A stretch of DNA of 64,000 bases from Pogostemon cablin (GCA_023678885.1 CM042962.1:25496336-25560335), one strand, 5' to 3'; shown: positions 25,020 to 37,115, counted from the stretch's first letter. Notes: generated by a model from the sequence alone, not told the origin. Made by a program: numbers and translations.

Positions 25020-25518
25020 ATTGACAAAGATACTTTATTTATTTATTAATTAGGTTATTCTTTATAATGAATTGAGCTAGTATTAACAAAATATTGAATT
25101 ACTACTTTTTATGTTAATTTGTTTGTACTCTATATTGTTTTGTTTAGTCAATATTTTTTAAATTACTCTTTTTTATTAATTGGGTAACTCTTTATTATAT
25201 TTTGGATTACTATGAACAAATTTTTTAGTACCTTTATGCTGATTTGTTAATATTTTGTTCAATTTTGTCGATAATTTTTTTATTAATTGAGTTTTTTTTT
25301 TATTAGGGAAAATTATATATTATTGTGAAGATCTACAAGGCTACTATTTTCTATGAATTAAGTTATTCTTTATAATAAATTAGATTATTCCTTATAATGA
25401 ATTGAGTTACTCTTTAAATTAAGACTCTAATTTTCTGAAAATGAAGTCTATGAATTGTAAAGAATTAAATTGTACTCCTATTTTTCTATTAATTAGGTTA
25501 CTTTTTATAATGAATTAG
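25020..25518. repeat. GTTACTC-rich degenerate repeat tract, part 1
   Basis: AT-rich sequence built of recurring phrases TTAATTAGGTTACTCTTTAT and ATAATGAATT, plus a longer phrase starting GACTCTAATTTTCTGAAAAT. It continues after solo LTR B and again after solo LTR C. A related tract occurs at 43100-43800. Confidence 0.75.
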
Positions 25519-25523
25519 GTTAC

Positions 25524-27353
25524 TGATTGATCGTATATAGTCGGGATCAATTAAAGAATTTATCGAACCACAGGGAGGAAGATACTAGAGTTTAAGCGAT
25601 CTCAAGTTTATCGTGATTTTATAAGGATTGCGGAATGGAATGGAGGATAAGCGTGCAAATGAACGCACTTAAACTAATGCAAGAAATAAGATAAAAGCAA
25701 AGATAAATGATGAGTTCCCAATGATGTAAGGATGAAATTAGCAATAATCATGACATAGATAATAAAGTAATCATGCAATTAATTATAATCTATCATAGAC
25801 ATAGCATAGGAGCGATCACTAATTCCACCTAAACTCTCTCTCGAGATGGATAGGATGTAAACCCTCAACAAGGCTCCCAAAAGCACATATGATCGAGACC
25901 AAAATGAACACCTCCCAATAGGTACTAATTACTGTACGAGTTCCCTAATTAGGTACTAAATCATAGGCAATATTCCCTTTTAAGGTACTATGAATTCACT
26001 AATGGTTTGGTTCCCCTCATCTAATCAACCAATCTTTCTATCAAGCTAATCAAATGTTCTATCAAAGGGTTCTAAATCTAGAAGGATATCTCTATCTCAT
26101 TCTAAATTAATGCACATGAAGTGTATGATGAAATGATTCAATGAACTATCCTAAACACATAATTGATTTCTCAATCTAATCACATGTCCATAACAATTAA
26201 TCACACATATCATCATATACATCAAGCAATCAACAATAAATGATAGAAATACACAAAGCTCATTCAAGATTAAAATCAAATTTCATAAAAACTAAATTAT
26301 CTAACACTAATCATGGAGCTAATCTCACAAAGGAGATTAGCCTATCATAGTCTTAGACAAAACAACATAGACAATTGAATCTACAAATTCCATGATCAAA
26401 CTATAAAGAAGTTCACAAAAATTAGAATTTGATTCCCCCTTTGAAGTCCTTCAATGGAAATCTCCTTCTTCTTCTTGCAATCTTCACTCTCTCTTGCTTC
26501 CTTGATCACTTGGATGGTGAATTTGATGGAGAAGATCAAGTGTAGATGGATGGAATCAAGGATAGGTGAATGGGATGAAGGGTAGATGGAATGGAGAGGA
26601 AAGTGTGTGAAAAATGGTGTGAATTAGGTGTGGAGCTGATCCCTACTGATCCTTCTCTTATTTTACACTCAAAATAGAAATTTATACCCCCTGGAAGCTT
26701 CTAGAACACGTTCTAATCATAAAATTAATTTCGGGCCGAGCTCGGGTCGAGTTCGGGTTGGTGCAGCGTAGTCTCACCATTTCGCACATAACTTTCACAT
26801 CTAAAATCCAATTCGGGTAATTCTTGCGTTCACGCAATCCTCTCTTCCTTGGATTTCTATTCATATAAGGAACGGGCAAAAATTTCATCATTTGAAGGTG
26901 TAACAAGTCATGCAAAGTAGCACAATCGCGCTGAGTAGGAACAGCTTGCGCGATGCCACCATTTTAATTATAACTTTCTCATTTGGGCTTCAATTGAGGT
27001 GTTTCTTATGCCAAAATGATCCTCTCTTCTGTAGATTTCCAACCATATATCACATCTTTTAGTTTTGAGCTCCACACAAGTACAAATAAATTATAAAAAT
27101 TGGACGTGCATTTTTTAGCATTTTGATTTGACTCGTTCTCCCTCCTTTCAACTCCGAATTGAGCTTCGTTTTCTCCTACGTCTTCCTTTTCGCGTCTAGA
27201 ATCCATTTTTACTTGAAAGTCATATGTTTAAGTTTATTTTCACACATTTTCACAAAAACACAAAACACAACCAAAATACACATAAATTTAATAAAATAAT
27301 ACGAAAACACACATAAAAGGACACTAAAATCTAGGTCAAAATATCACTATTCA
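25524..27353 (-). mobile_element. Solo LTR B, Athila-related, exact 5-bp target duplication
   Basis: TGATTGATCG at the left and ACTATTCA at the right, flanked on both sides by GTTAC (25519-25523 and 27354-27358). It is 1830 bp and related over several hundred bases to solo LTR A. The minus-strand TATA box is at 26681-26688. The insertion split the GTTACTC tract; removing it with one GTTAC copy restores the tract. Confidence 0.93.
26731..26955. repeat. GC-rich self-complementary words in solo LTR B
   Basis: GGGCCGAGCTCGGGTCGAG and GTTCGGGTTGGTGCAGC at 26733-26767, followed by AATCGCGC and TTGCGCGATG near 26926-26955. It is sparser than in the other LTRs but lies in the same place, upstream of the minus-strand TATA box. 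Confidence 0.55.
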
Positions 27354-27358
27354 GTTAC

Positions 27359-27863
27359 TCTTTATAATGAATTGGGTTACTATTTAAATTGAGACTCTAA
27401 TTTTCTAAAAATAAAGTCTATGCATTGTAAATAATTAAATTATACTCCTGTTTTTTCTATTAATTAGGTTACTCTTTATAATGAATTAGGTTAGTCTTTA
27501 TAATAAATTGGGTTACTCTTTAAATTGAGACTCTAATTTTCTGAAAATGAAGCTATGCATTGTAAAGAATTAAATTGTACTCCTGTTTTTTCTATTAATT
27601 GGGTTACTCTTTATAATGAATTGTGTTACCCTTTAAACTGAGACTCTAATTTTCTAAAAATAAAGTCTATGCATTGTAAAGAATTAAATCGTATGCAATG
27701 TATCACTCTCTAGAAACTATTAGACTACTCTTTGGAATAAATGAGACCACTCTTTGATTTGAAACTCTGATTTCTAGAAGAAAAAAATTGTCATACATTG
27801 TGAAGAATTAAATTGTTGTAGATAGATACTCTACAAAAATAATTGGATTACTCTTTGAAATTA
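27359..27863. repeat. GTTACTC-rich repeat tract, part 2
   Basis: The phrase starting GACTCTAATTTTCT repeats at 27393, 27539 and 27642 (spacings 146 and 103 bp), each followed by AAGAATTAAATTGT-like sequence and GGTTACTCTTTATAATGAAT. This is a degenerate tandem repeat without coding potential. Confidence 0.75.
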
Positions 27864-27868
27864 ATTAG

Positions 27869-29701
27869 TATTTAGTGTGAAAGTCTGCATGTTTTAGGGT
27901 CTGATTTAGCATCGCTTTGTGGAATTTATATCATTATTTGAGCATCTTTTGGTTGAATTTCATATATTTGTATTACAGATACTTGTGAGTTGTTATTTCG
28001 TATTTTTAGGTAGAAAATGGGTCTAAAAAGAGCAAAATCGGAAATAGAGATCGAAACTGGGCAAAAGGAGGAATTGGTGCAGCAAGGCATGACTCGTGCC
28101 AGCTATGGCACGGGTCGAGTAGGCCACATGAATCACTCGTGCCGGCCACGATTAGCACGACTACCCAGTACGTCCTGAAAGAGCACTACTCATGCCCATG
28201 TTTGCACGACTTGTGCCACACTCAAATGAATGAATTTTCAGGAGTTCTTTATATGGTTGGAAATCCAAGGAAGAGAGGATCGCGTGAGTGCAAAATCACC
28301 TCAATCAGAGTCTGGATAAAGAAGTTATGAGAAAAACCGTGAAGTCGTGCAGGCTGCCGACAAGTGGCATGACTTGTGCCGGGTGCGTAGCCAGCGCTCG
28401 TGCTGCCGATGCCGTCGAGAAATGTCACACGCAAGTTGATGGCACGACTCGTACCAATGCCCAGCGAAGTCTAGTCATCATTTTTCATCATTTTCTAGGC
28501 CCGTTTGTGTTTTTGATTTGAAAAGGTCCACTTTTGAGTCAGAATTAGGGAAATTATCAGTCCTCAACTATAAAAGTGAAATTTTGGGAATTTTATACGT
28601 CACTCTCCACAACCCTTCATACTTTTCCATACCATTTCCCTGCCACCATATCGAAATCAAGATTCACTATCCCATCCACCCATCCCAAAGAGTTCATCAG
28701 TATTGTTTACTTAAGAAGGAGAACGAGAAGGTTCAGAGTCACAGAGGAAAGAACGGAAAATCACGTCATATCTAGGGTTTTTCTTATTCTTTCTTTCTTA
28801 CTTTTGAATAATAGACCTATGGGGCTTTCATATCTAACCATGGGTATTGCTTGTAACACCATGTGCTAGTACTTCTTGGATAGTTCTAGGTTTGAAGGTT
28901 TGAATTTCTTGAATTGATGATCTAGACTAGGTTGGATTTCTGCAGTATACTTATTCTTTTATTAATACTTTGATTGAAACTTATATTTTTGTCTTATATG
29001 ATACGTATGTCATTGACCTATGCATACTTATGCTTATTGCTTATGTTATATAAGAATTATATTTGTCAACTTGTTATGGGTAAAAGGACTAAACCTTATA
29101 ACATTTATTCATTAGAATAATAAATATTGGATACTTAATATATCTATTAATTATCATTCTAGAAGATTTGGTTTCTTATATTGTTAGGTGGGAACCGAGG
29201 TTTAATTCTTAAGTGCCTATAAATGGAAGTCTAGTGTTCTAGCCTTTGATGAAATTTTGCATGAAGTACCTAGAAGGGAGTAGGAATGGTTCTTCTGCAT
29301 CTGAGGGTTTAAACCAGGTTTATGTGTTAAGTTTATTTTAAAAGAGGGATTTAATATAATTAAGTGATTACTTCCATAAAATCTGCAGGAATTCTAACCG
29401 ATTGTCTAGTGATTTAATTAGATTAATTTAAACTGAATTTTCTAGAGCTATCTATCTTCTCTCTTGAACACTACCATATTTATTCTATTTGCTATTGTAT
29501 TATTTTTAGTAATTATTTTCTGCATATTTAGTTTAATTAATTCTCTTAAAATACTCAGATTTATCTTATATTAGATAATCATAAATATGTTTAAATAGAT
29601 AATCTAGAATTATCCTTTGGGTTTCATATTCTACTTGATCACATACTGAGCTACAATTGATTCCCAACACGTGGGAACACATGCAAAAAGGTGAACAAGC
29701 A
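27869..29701 (+). mobile_element. Solo LTR C, plus orientation, ATTAG target duplication
   Basis: It is flanked by ATTAG at 27864-27868 and 29702-29706. The left end reads TATTTAGTG, probably from TG by one change, and the right end CAAGCA. A TATA box (CTATAAAAG) is at 28568-28576 on the plus strand, preceded by an array of GCACGACTCGTGCC words. It is 1833 bp with no internal retroelement genes. It split the same GTTACTC tract as solo LTR B. Confidence 0.85.
28084..28460. repeat. GCACGA / TCGTGC word array in solo LTR C
   Basis: GGCACGACTCGTGCC-like words recur in both orientations (for example ACTCGTGCC at 28092, 28137 and near 28370, and GGCACGACTCG at 28440). TTGGTGCAGC borders the array at 28074-28083, as in LTRs A and B. 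Confidence 0.8.
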
Positions 29702-29706
29702 ATTAG

Positions 29707-30108
29707 ATTACTCGTTAGTCTTTTGAATTAGTATGATTACTCTTTACGGACTTTTTGATTTATGAAAATGAAGTCATATATTGTAAAAAATTAAATTATA
29801 TGCAATCAGTATAGATAATCATATTACTCTTTAAAATAAATTGAATCACTATTTGAAAATAATTAATTAACACAAAAAAATCAGCACTTTTTAAAATAAA
29901 CTTGAGAGGAATCCCACCAATTCGATTAATACCGACAATTAACTGACGACAAAAAGAAAGACTGATGTAACTACAGCAAATGAAAAGCATCACTAGTCAA
30001 CTAAAAATGAAATTACAAAAGGCAACTTGTTACTTTTTATTAAAAGAGACCACAAGTGTTTGACACAACCCACAAGATAAATACCAAGTGTTTGTAGGGA
30101 GGTCGTAA
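29707..30108. other. End of the GTTACTC tract and unassigned AT-rich DNA
   Basis: The GTTACTC phrases fade out by about 29880. After that I see nothing up to the ketoacyl-ACP reductase fragment. Confidence 0.5.
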
Positions 30109-30202
30109 CTAAAATTCAATACTTGAGGACCATTTTAAACAAAACATTAGTTTAGGGGAATTTCGAAGTATTACAAGTATGGTTGGGGGTAAAGAAGGCA
30201 AC

Positions 30203-30345
30203 CTTGCAACCAGGTCTCCCATTAGCCAAAGCAATCGCCTTGCCAATGCCTCTGGAGGCTTCAGTAATAACCACAACAGGAGCTTCCACTTTCTGTGATT
30301 CTTCACTTTTAACTTGTTCAATGCCTGCTATTTGGAACCTTAAGC
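30203..30345 (-). pseudogene. 3-oxoacyl-ACP reductase (plastid KAR/FabG) gene fragment
   Basis: The minus strand encodes KVEAPVVVITEASRGIGKAI followed by ALANGRPGCK, then GGTTGCC where plant KAR1 genes have an intron. This is the N-terminal NADPH-binding Rossmann strand of the plastid fatty-acid-synthase reductase. The first glycine of the TGASRGIG nucleotide-binding motif has become Glu. Only this one exon end is present; the catalytic Ser-Tyr-Lys part is absent. Confidence 0.88.
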
Positions 30346-30844
30346 ATGCACATAGACCCATTCATACCAAAAGTACTCCAACACTAAAACAAAGTAGAGG
30401 TCGAAGGTCACATACTTGAGGATGAAATGGAATGGGTTTGAAAATTGGGCTTTGTATATAGAAGGAATCATCTCAAAAAAACTAATCCTAAATACAGAAA
30501 ATAGCATAATCTACTTCAGAAATCATGGTCGATGGTGTTGTTCCCAATATGCCACCAGCACGTATATATGCTTTTTTCTTTTAATTAATTATTAATTACA
30601 ATATATTATATATTTTATGTTAATTTACCATACACCAAACTTGTGTTTATGATACACATTGCATATATTTAATTTATTTTATTTAATTTAATAGGTGAAA
30701 TAGGATAACAGGAAAGGTGATCATTTAGGTTTAATTTGACAAACTTGATTACACATTATATCTTCTCCATCTTTATCGATCTGTAGGGGCATGTTGGACA
30801 GCAAAATTGAAGCATGTCATCCTCCGTCTCCTCCCGTAGCAATA
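30346..30844. other. Unassigned sequence left of copia element 2
   Basis: No gene or repeat is recognised in this AT-rich stretch. Confidence 0.4.
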
Positions 30845-31733
30845 TGTCGGGTCCCAACTGGTGCAAAGTGTGTTATAGGTACGATGTTGTTCTAAGTGTG
30901 ATGACACTTTGAACAACACTATATGTATCAGAATGTAACTTGACTAAGTATAGAACAAGTTGTAAATCAGCGAAAGACTTAACACACGGATTACTCAATC
31001 TTTCCACAAACTTTTGCAAGTTTGTGGCGGCCTCATGGCACAAATATCATTGGAAAATGTGATTACAAAAACAGACTCTTACGTGTGGAAATAATTCCTC
31101 CACCCTTCTAATACAAAATTGGATCTAAAATCCAAACATGTTCCCAAATGGCAGAACTTAGACTTGTTAGAATCAAAGCTTACTTCACATGTGGTCTTTC
31201 ACTGCCTGTGAACAGCGAACACAAAACGTACTGGAATAACAGTAGACAACTGATGTTGAACCAAGTGTTACAACACCAGTACAAACACTATGACAGAAAC
31301 CTATCTAAGATCTTTTGCACTGTATAGTGGGATTGCCAATTTGAACCCAAATCAAATCACTTGTCTTGACAACCAGCAGTTTCCATTTATAGATGACTGC
31401 AGGCTCCAAATGATGAGTGGCTCACGTAGGAGGTGTAGAAACCACCCATGCAGACTCAAATAACTGCCCACTAAAAGAGAAAGTTATTTTCGCCTTCTAG
31501 ATCTTTCTAGAGCTTCTGGATCTTTCCAGTTTGCTTCAGGGTCTTCAAGTCTGCGTTTGACTTAGTCTTTGCATCCAACACGTTCAGCACTTCAACCGCA
31601 ACACCCCTGAAAGTAACATTAAGCACAACACCAGTCGAAACAACAAACAACGTTAGTGGTTAATAAAATAACTGGTGGAGGACAAGTGTGATTTCAGATG
31701 TGATGACACTGGTCTCAACACTTCACATCAACA
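30845..31733 (-). mobile_element. 3' LTR of copia element 2
   Basis: 889 bp, preceded on the minus strand by the purine tract GATTGGGGGAGAT (rc of 31734-31746). By eye it differs from the 5' LTR at roughly 6-8% of positions over the first 400 bp, so the insertion is not recent. Confidence 0.95.
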
Positions 31734-32119
31734 ATCTCCCCCAATCATGTCTATCCACAACCACATAACCTGATGCAAGAAAACATTATAGAACAAGATA
31801 TCCAAAGTAATACATCAGAGGTTAGTTCAACAGTTGTGCAAAATAACTAAGCATTCTAAAGCATAATTACTAAAGCGATTAAAGATAACCACTTAAGTAA
31901 CTTATAAGTCCAGAGCTTAGTTTAGTGTCTAAACAAAAACAATAAAATAAAGTATCCAATCACCATCAGAAAATAAATCAATGTAACATCTCATCATCAA
32001 ATAGTTAGAAAAGTTAGTGAGGCAGCAGCAGCTTTCAGTCATCATCATTAACAACAGCAACAAGCAACATGAACACTTTGATCTCTTTGCTGATCTCTCC
32101 CTCACCATGTGAACTCTCT
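31734..32119 (-). other. Copia-2 3' untranslated sequence and polypurine tract
   Basis: The purine tract sits directly against the 3' LTR; the rest lies between it and the stop of the extra ORF. No coding sequence seen. Confidence 0.7.
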
Positions 32120-34299
32120 CTAAGTTGCAGCATTACCAGCAACACCACCAGCAGCATCACCTGTAACAGGAACATTTCCAGCTATATTTCCTACTTCTAG
32201 TTCATCAGTTATGTCCTCAATCACAACTCCTCCAGAGCCAGAGCTTTCAATTGCAGTAGGTTCAGCAGCAGCAGCAGGTATATCTCCCCCTGTGAGTGTG
32301 GATAGCAGCTTACTCCAGAACTGAGCTATTTGTTCTAGGATGTCTGCTTGTCTATTCAGTGCATTGGCTTGGAGTCTGAGACTAGAGACTTGGCGTGCCA
32401 GGGCAGCAGCTTGTTGCTCAATATACTTGCGGTTCAAAGTAACTGAGATAACTTCTCCAGCTTGTGCAGAAGTGTCAATATGAACCGAAGTGTAGGCAGT
32501 ATCAGGAACAACATTCTGAGTATCAGCAGTATCAGGAGCAGGATTCACATAGGGTAGATCAACTACATAGTTACCTTCAAGCAGAGGCTTAGCAATACCA
32601 AGAAATAAAGCACTTGAGGAAAGAAAATCACCTTTACCTATCCTAGCACCTTGATCAGCCAACAGACAGTGAATCAAGGCAGGATAAGACAACTTACCAA
32701 CCTTGGAGATGTTTCCACCATAACTGATCAGATTCTTGTAAATCACTCTACCAAGATTAAAAGGCAGGTTCTTCCTATCTTATAGATCAACACAGCATGC
32801 TCAGTAGTAACTCTAGTGGTATTAGAGGAAGACAGCCAATTGTAAACACAAATATTATGCAGAATTGCATGTAAACTAGTCAAACTTGGACTGAACAACT
32901 TCTTAGGCTAACTAACTATCAAACCTCCAGTAATCTCGGACATAATCTTATCCATATCATCAATTTCATCGTCATTCTCAGTATCAATAGTCCCTAAAAG
33001 CTTATTAATCTTTGTAGGAAAAAAATCATAAATCTCACCCCTAAAGAAAATTCTTCCAAATTTGGGACTTGTACTCTTAATCATACTAGCAGAGATGTGT
33101 GCATAAAACTCATATACCCAATTGGTGCAGAATGAGGTAGAGTACCTGAGTGACTTCAACAAGCTTCTCTCTCCGAAGAAGTTGACAAGGTTGTGTGGAG
33201 TGAGGTCAGCATCCTTCATATTTCTTTCATGAATTAGGTCCTTCTTTACTAACTTCTTGTATCTGGTTTTGCCATCAGTGAAGTAAAATTCCCAACACCA
33301 AAGTTCTCAACATCATAGTCAGAGTCATCAGATGTATCATCAGCATCATCAGGGGACTCATCGCCATCATCATCTTTGGCTTCTTCTTCACCATCAGAAC
33401 TCTCAACAATTTGAACATCAGCATCCTTCTCAGATTCATCAGATTATGTACCTTCGTCAGTGTCCTTAGGTACATCCTCTTCATCATCAGAAGATGGAGA
33501 TGAATCATGGTCAGGATCAGAGGGTTCTGCATCTGCAACAGTAGGTGTTGGCACTGAGGCAGCAATATCTGTGGTAATATCATCAATTAACTGGTTTAGA
33601 TCGACATTTTCCTCATCAGATTCTTCCGGTGTTGCCTCAGGAGCGGTAACATCAGACACAACTTTCTTTTCTCTCTGTCTTTTCTTCAAAGCTTTGCAAA
33701 GATCAGCTATCGTGGGATTCTCACCTGTAGCATCTATATCCATAGGAGCAGCTTCATCAGAATAAGAGATAGAGATAGGAGACTTCCCTTTTTCAGAGGC
33801 GGTTGCATCATGTGTGGTGCCTTTCTTATGGAGTCTGACAGACCAATGCTGTGGAGGTGTTTTGCATTTTGTAATAGATGGTATAGTAACCTTTGATCTA
33901 AGTGGAAACGGCGGTGATGATGAGGGAAAAGACATTGTAGATTCTGTTTAGCACGAGTAGGAGATGTATTTGGAGATGTAGGGGCTTGAACAAGATTCTG
34001 AGTCTCAACATTCTCAGGAGTCACAAAAGAGACAATAGCGGATGGATTAGGAGTTTCGGTGGGAATTTTAGAAGGATCTTCGGTGGGAATAGATGGTTCA
34101 AGGATGAGATTTTCAATTCTTGAAACAGTAACACTTGACCCAGCGAACTGAGTTCGAAGAGATTTAAGAACTGAATCGGGTGTGCCAATAGGAAGGACGA
34201 TGGTTTGAGGAAGAAGGGTTCCAGAGACAGGAGCAGTCGGTTGTGTAGCAGCATTTAGATTGACATCTGGTGAGCATTCGATGCGACATTATCGGCCAT
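32120..34299 (-). pseudogene. Extra ORF of copia element 2 (transposon-domain-like), broken
   Basis: A start at 34299 (MADNVASNAHQM) meets a stop within 15 codons, and the frame is then broken several times. Parts in order: a Thr/Pro/Ser-rich stretch (33950-34260), a basic then very acidic stretch rich in Asp/Glu/Ser (33290-33935), a folded-looking part at 32908-33219 with LLKSLRYSTSFCTNWVYEFY and IYDFFPTKINKLLG, and a last part at 32120-32746 with a Gln/Ala/Leu-rich helix and a Gly/Ala-rich tail. The third part resembles the putative plant transposon protein domain found in retroelement ORFs. Its function is unknown. Confidence 0.7.
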
Positions 34300-35291
34300 A
34301 TCAGCTAGGGTTTGGAGCGGATTTTGTGAGGAAGAAGGTTTGGGTTTGGAAGTGCCATTTGAGATGTGAGAGAGACAGACTTTATTGATAACCGTGAGTG
34401 AGAAGATGAAAGAGGGGATCACACTCAAGCACAAAACATGTCACTTCAAACATTAATTTCCAAGTTATAAAGAGAAAATGAACAGTAGAGGGATGAAGGT
34501 TATTTCCACTAATTAAAAACTACAAACGACGTGTGAAATAATATGCAGTGCAGCAGATAATGAGAACTCATGGCCACTAATATATGTATCCTTAAAATCG
34601 GCCACGATCAAATATATGGAGAAATAATTTTTGCAGAATAAATAAATAAATACTATAAGTTCTATCACTTAATGTACTGGAAATAAATAATTTAATAATA
34701 ATTTTGTTAAGGCTAAAGACATTCTGGAAAAATCAATCAAGGATGAATAATTTAGGCACACATACACTTTTATCCTTTTATGGATTTTTGATGCACTTAA
34801 TCTCAAGAATACATAATACATTTTGAAAAGATCACATCGTGGTTGTCAGCCCCATGTGTCTGGTTGCTTAGTAGCAGTTCAAGAGTGTTCTTTATTCCCT
34901 TTTTTGAAACCATAACAGCTTTTTGAAAAGAACACATCGTGGTTGTCAGCCCCGTGTGCCTATTTACTCAGCATGTTTGGACCTTTGATTTTTTAAGAAC
35001 TGTATTTTAGTGTATGTCCAGTAATACCTCAAGATTCAACCAGAATATAGTTAGCAGTAACAAAACAGATCACCAAATCACTTAATTTCGATATAAAATG
35101 GCAAAACTCACAGTAGTGTTGCCTCGAGTGTTGAAACACTCTAAGCAACATCATGCATGACTTTATGGAATGCAGAGTCCAAGAGATTTCCTAAGTGAAG
35201 AAAACCTCTTGAAATCAAGTGCTTTTGTGAATATGTCAGAAAGTTGTTTCTCAGTGGAAATATACTCCAGTTGGACTACTCCCTTCTCAAC
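34300..35291 (-). other. Copia-2 spacer between pol and the extra ORF
   Basis: Contains two copies of a phrase AAAGA(T/A)CACATCGTGGTTGTC at about 34831 and 34928 (spacing about 97 bp), followed by AGCCCC and GTGTG. The last codons of pol (SDIFTKAL-like) lie at 35150-35290 out of frame. Confidence 0.55.
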
Positions 35292-36193
35292 TTAATTTCT
35301 CAGAAAATGATGTCTAATACTAATATGTTTAGTGAGTGAGTGTTGAACATGATTTTTTGAAATGTTTATAGCACTTGTGTTATCACAGTAAATAATTAGA
35401 GTATCAGTCTCAATCACATAATCATCTAGCATCTTTTTTAGCCAAAGAAACTGTGTGCAATAACTTCCAGCAGTAATATATTCAGATTCAGCAGTGGATT
35501 GAGATATGCAATTTTGTTTTTTAGAATGCCAAGAAACAAGATTGTTACCCATGTAAAAACATCCACCACTTGTGCTCTTCCTGTCATCACAATCACCAGC
35601 CCAATCAGCATCACTGTATCCAACCAGAGAGCTGTTAGTGTCCTTTGAAAATCATAGTCCCATATCAGCAGTTCCAGCCACATATCTGATTATCCTCTTT
35701 ACAGCTTTCATATGAGATTCCTTGAGATTTGCTTGGTACCTAGCACAAACACAAACACTATACATAATGTCAAGTCTACTAGCAGTTAATTACAGAAGGC
35801 TACCAATCATAGATCTATGCATAGTGTGGTCAATTTCAGGGCCGACATCATCTCTGCACAGTTTCTGTGATGTTCCAATATTTCATAGGCTTAGCATTTT
35901 CAAGACCAAATCTTTTCACCAAGTTTTTAGCATACTTACTTTGTAAAATAAAAATAACACTATCACTTTGCTTAATTTGGAGCCCTAAAAAGTAATTTAG
36001 GTCACCAACAAGACTCATTTCAAAAGTGGTAGTCATGGCTTTCACAAAATTTTCCATCATGACTTGAGATGTTGCTCCAAATACAATGTCATCAACATAG
36101 ATTTGAGCAATCAAGAAACCATTAGTTTCATGCTTAATGAAAAGAGTTATATCAGCCTCACCTCTAATGAATCCAAATTGAAGTAAGAAGTCA

Positions 36194-36227
36194 GTTAGCT
36201 TACCATACCAGTTAGCCTACCATACCA
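36194..36227 (-). repeat. 17-bp tandem duplication in copia-2 RT
   Basis: GTTAGCTTACCATACCA at 36194-36210 is repeated at 36211-36227 with one difference. Seventeen bases shift the reading frame inside RT, directly after the APRAWY motif. Confidence 0.85.
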
Positions 36228-36799
36228 TGCTCTAGGAGCTTGCTTTAGACCATACAAAACTTTTTTCAATTTATACACATGATCAGGATAGAAAGGATCA
36301 ATAAAACCTCTTGGTTGTTCAACAAAAGCTTCTTCATTTAAAATTCCATTTAAAAAAGTCGCTTTAACATCCATTCGAAATAGTTTGATACCAACAAAGC
36401 ATGCAATAGCTAAAAGAAGCCTAATAGACTCGATTCTAGCTACAGGAGCAAATGTTTCATCAAAATCTATCCCTTCAACCTATGTGTATCCTTGTGCAAC
36501 AAGTCTAGCTTTGTTTCTTACTACATTACCAGATTCATCAGTTTTGTTCTTGAAAATCCACTTAGTTCCAATGACATTAGTGTTTGTAGGCCTAGGGACT
36601 AGACTCCAAACATCATTCCTAGTGAATTGTTCAAGTTCTTCATGCATAGCCTGAATCCAACATTCATCTTTTAAAGCTTCAGAAACATTTTTGGGTTCCA
36701 CAGAAGAAAAATAGCATTCAGCACATACATGTTTGCATATGTTGGACATGCAAAATGATCTTAAGAGTCGTGAATCAGAGTACTTACATTTAAATTTTT

Positions 36800-37115
36800 G
36801 CAAAACTAATTTTGAATTACATAAAAAAGTAGGACCTCCTTGCGCTTAGAACATGCTGGATAGCTCTCTAAACCGGGAGAGGAGATAGTCTTTCTTTTAT
36901 CTTATATTTCTCTCAATATTTTTCCAAACTTGATTTTGAATTACATTTTATAAGATTATATTATTTTTCTCAATGAAAATATTTCTTATTTATCTAAATA
37001 AAAAATATTATCACTTTTTAAATTCTTACACTCATTTATAATACTTAATTTTTAAATTTTTATAATAATATAATATTTTCTTGTATTAATCATAAAATTG
37101 GGATATGTTTTTTAC
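36800..37115. other. AT-rich insertion between integrase and RT of copia-2
   Basis: About 300 bp of very AT-rich sequence with runs such as TTTTTAAATTCTTAC replaces expected coding sequence between the integrase tail (GVQTRRKGFLGKK) and the next pol part (CKYSDSRLLRSF). A less AT-rich block (CTCTCTAAACCGGGAGAGG) lies at its low-coordinate side. I could not define target duplications. Confidence 0.5.

Noticed and set aside
33275..33586. Met/Leu-rich minus-strand ORF as a membrane protein
   Set aside because: It is the shifted frame of the acidic Asp/Glu/Ser-rich coding sequence of the copia extra ORF.
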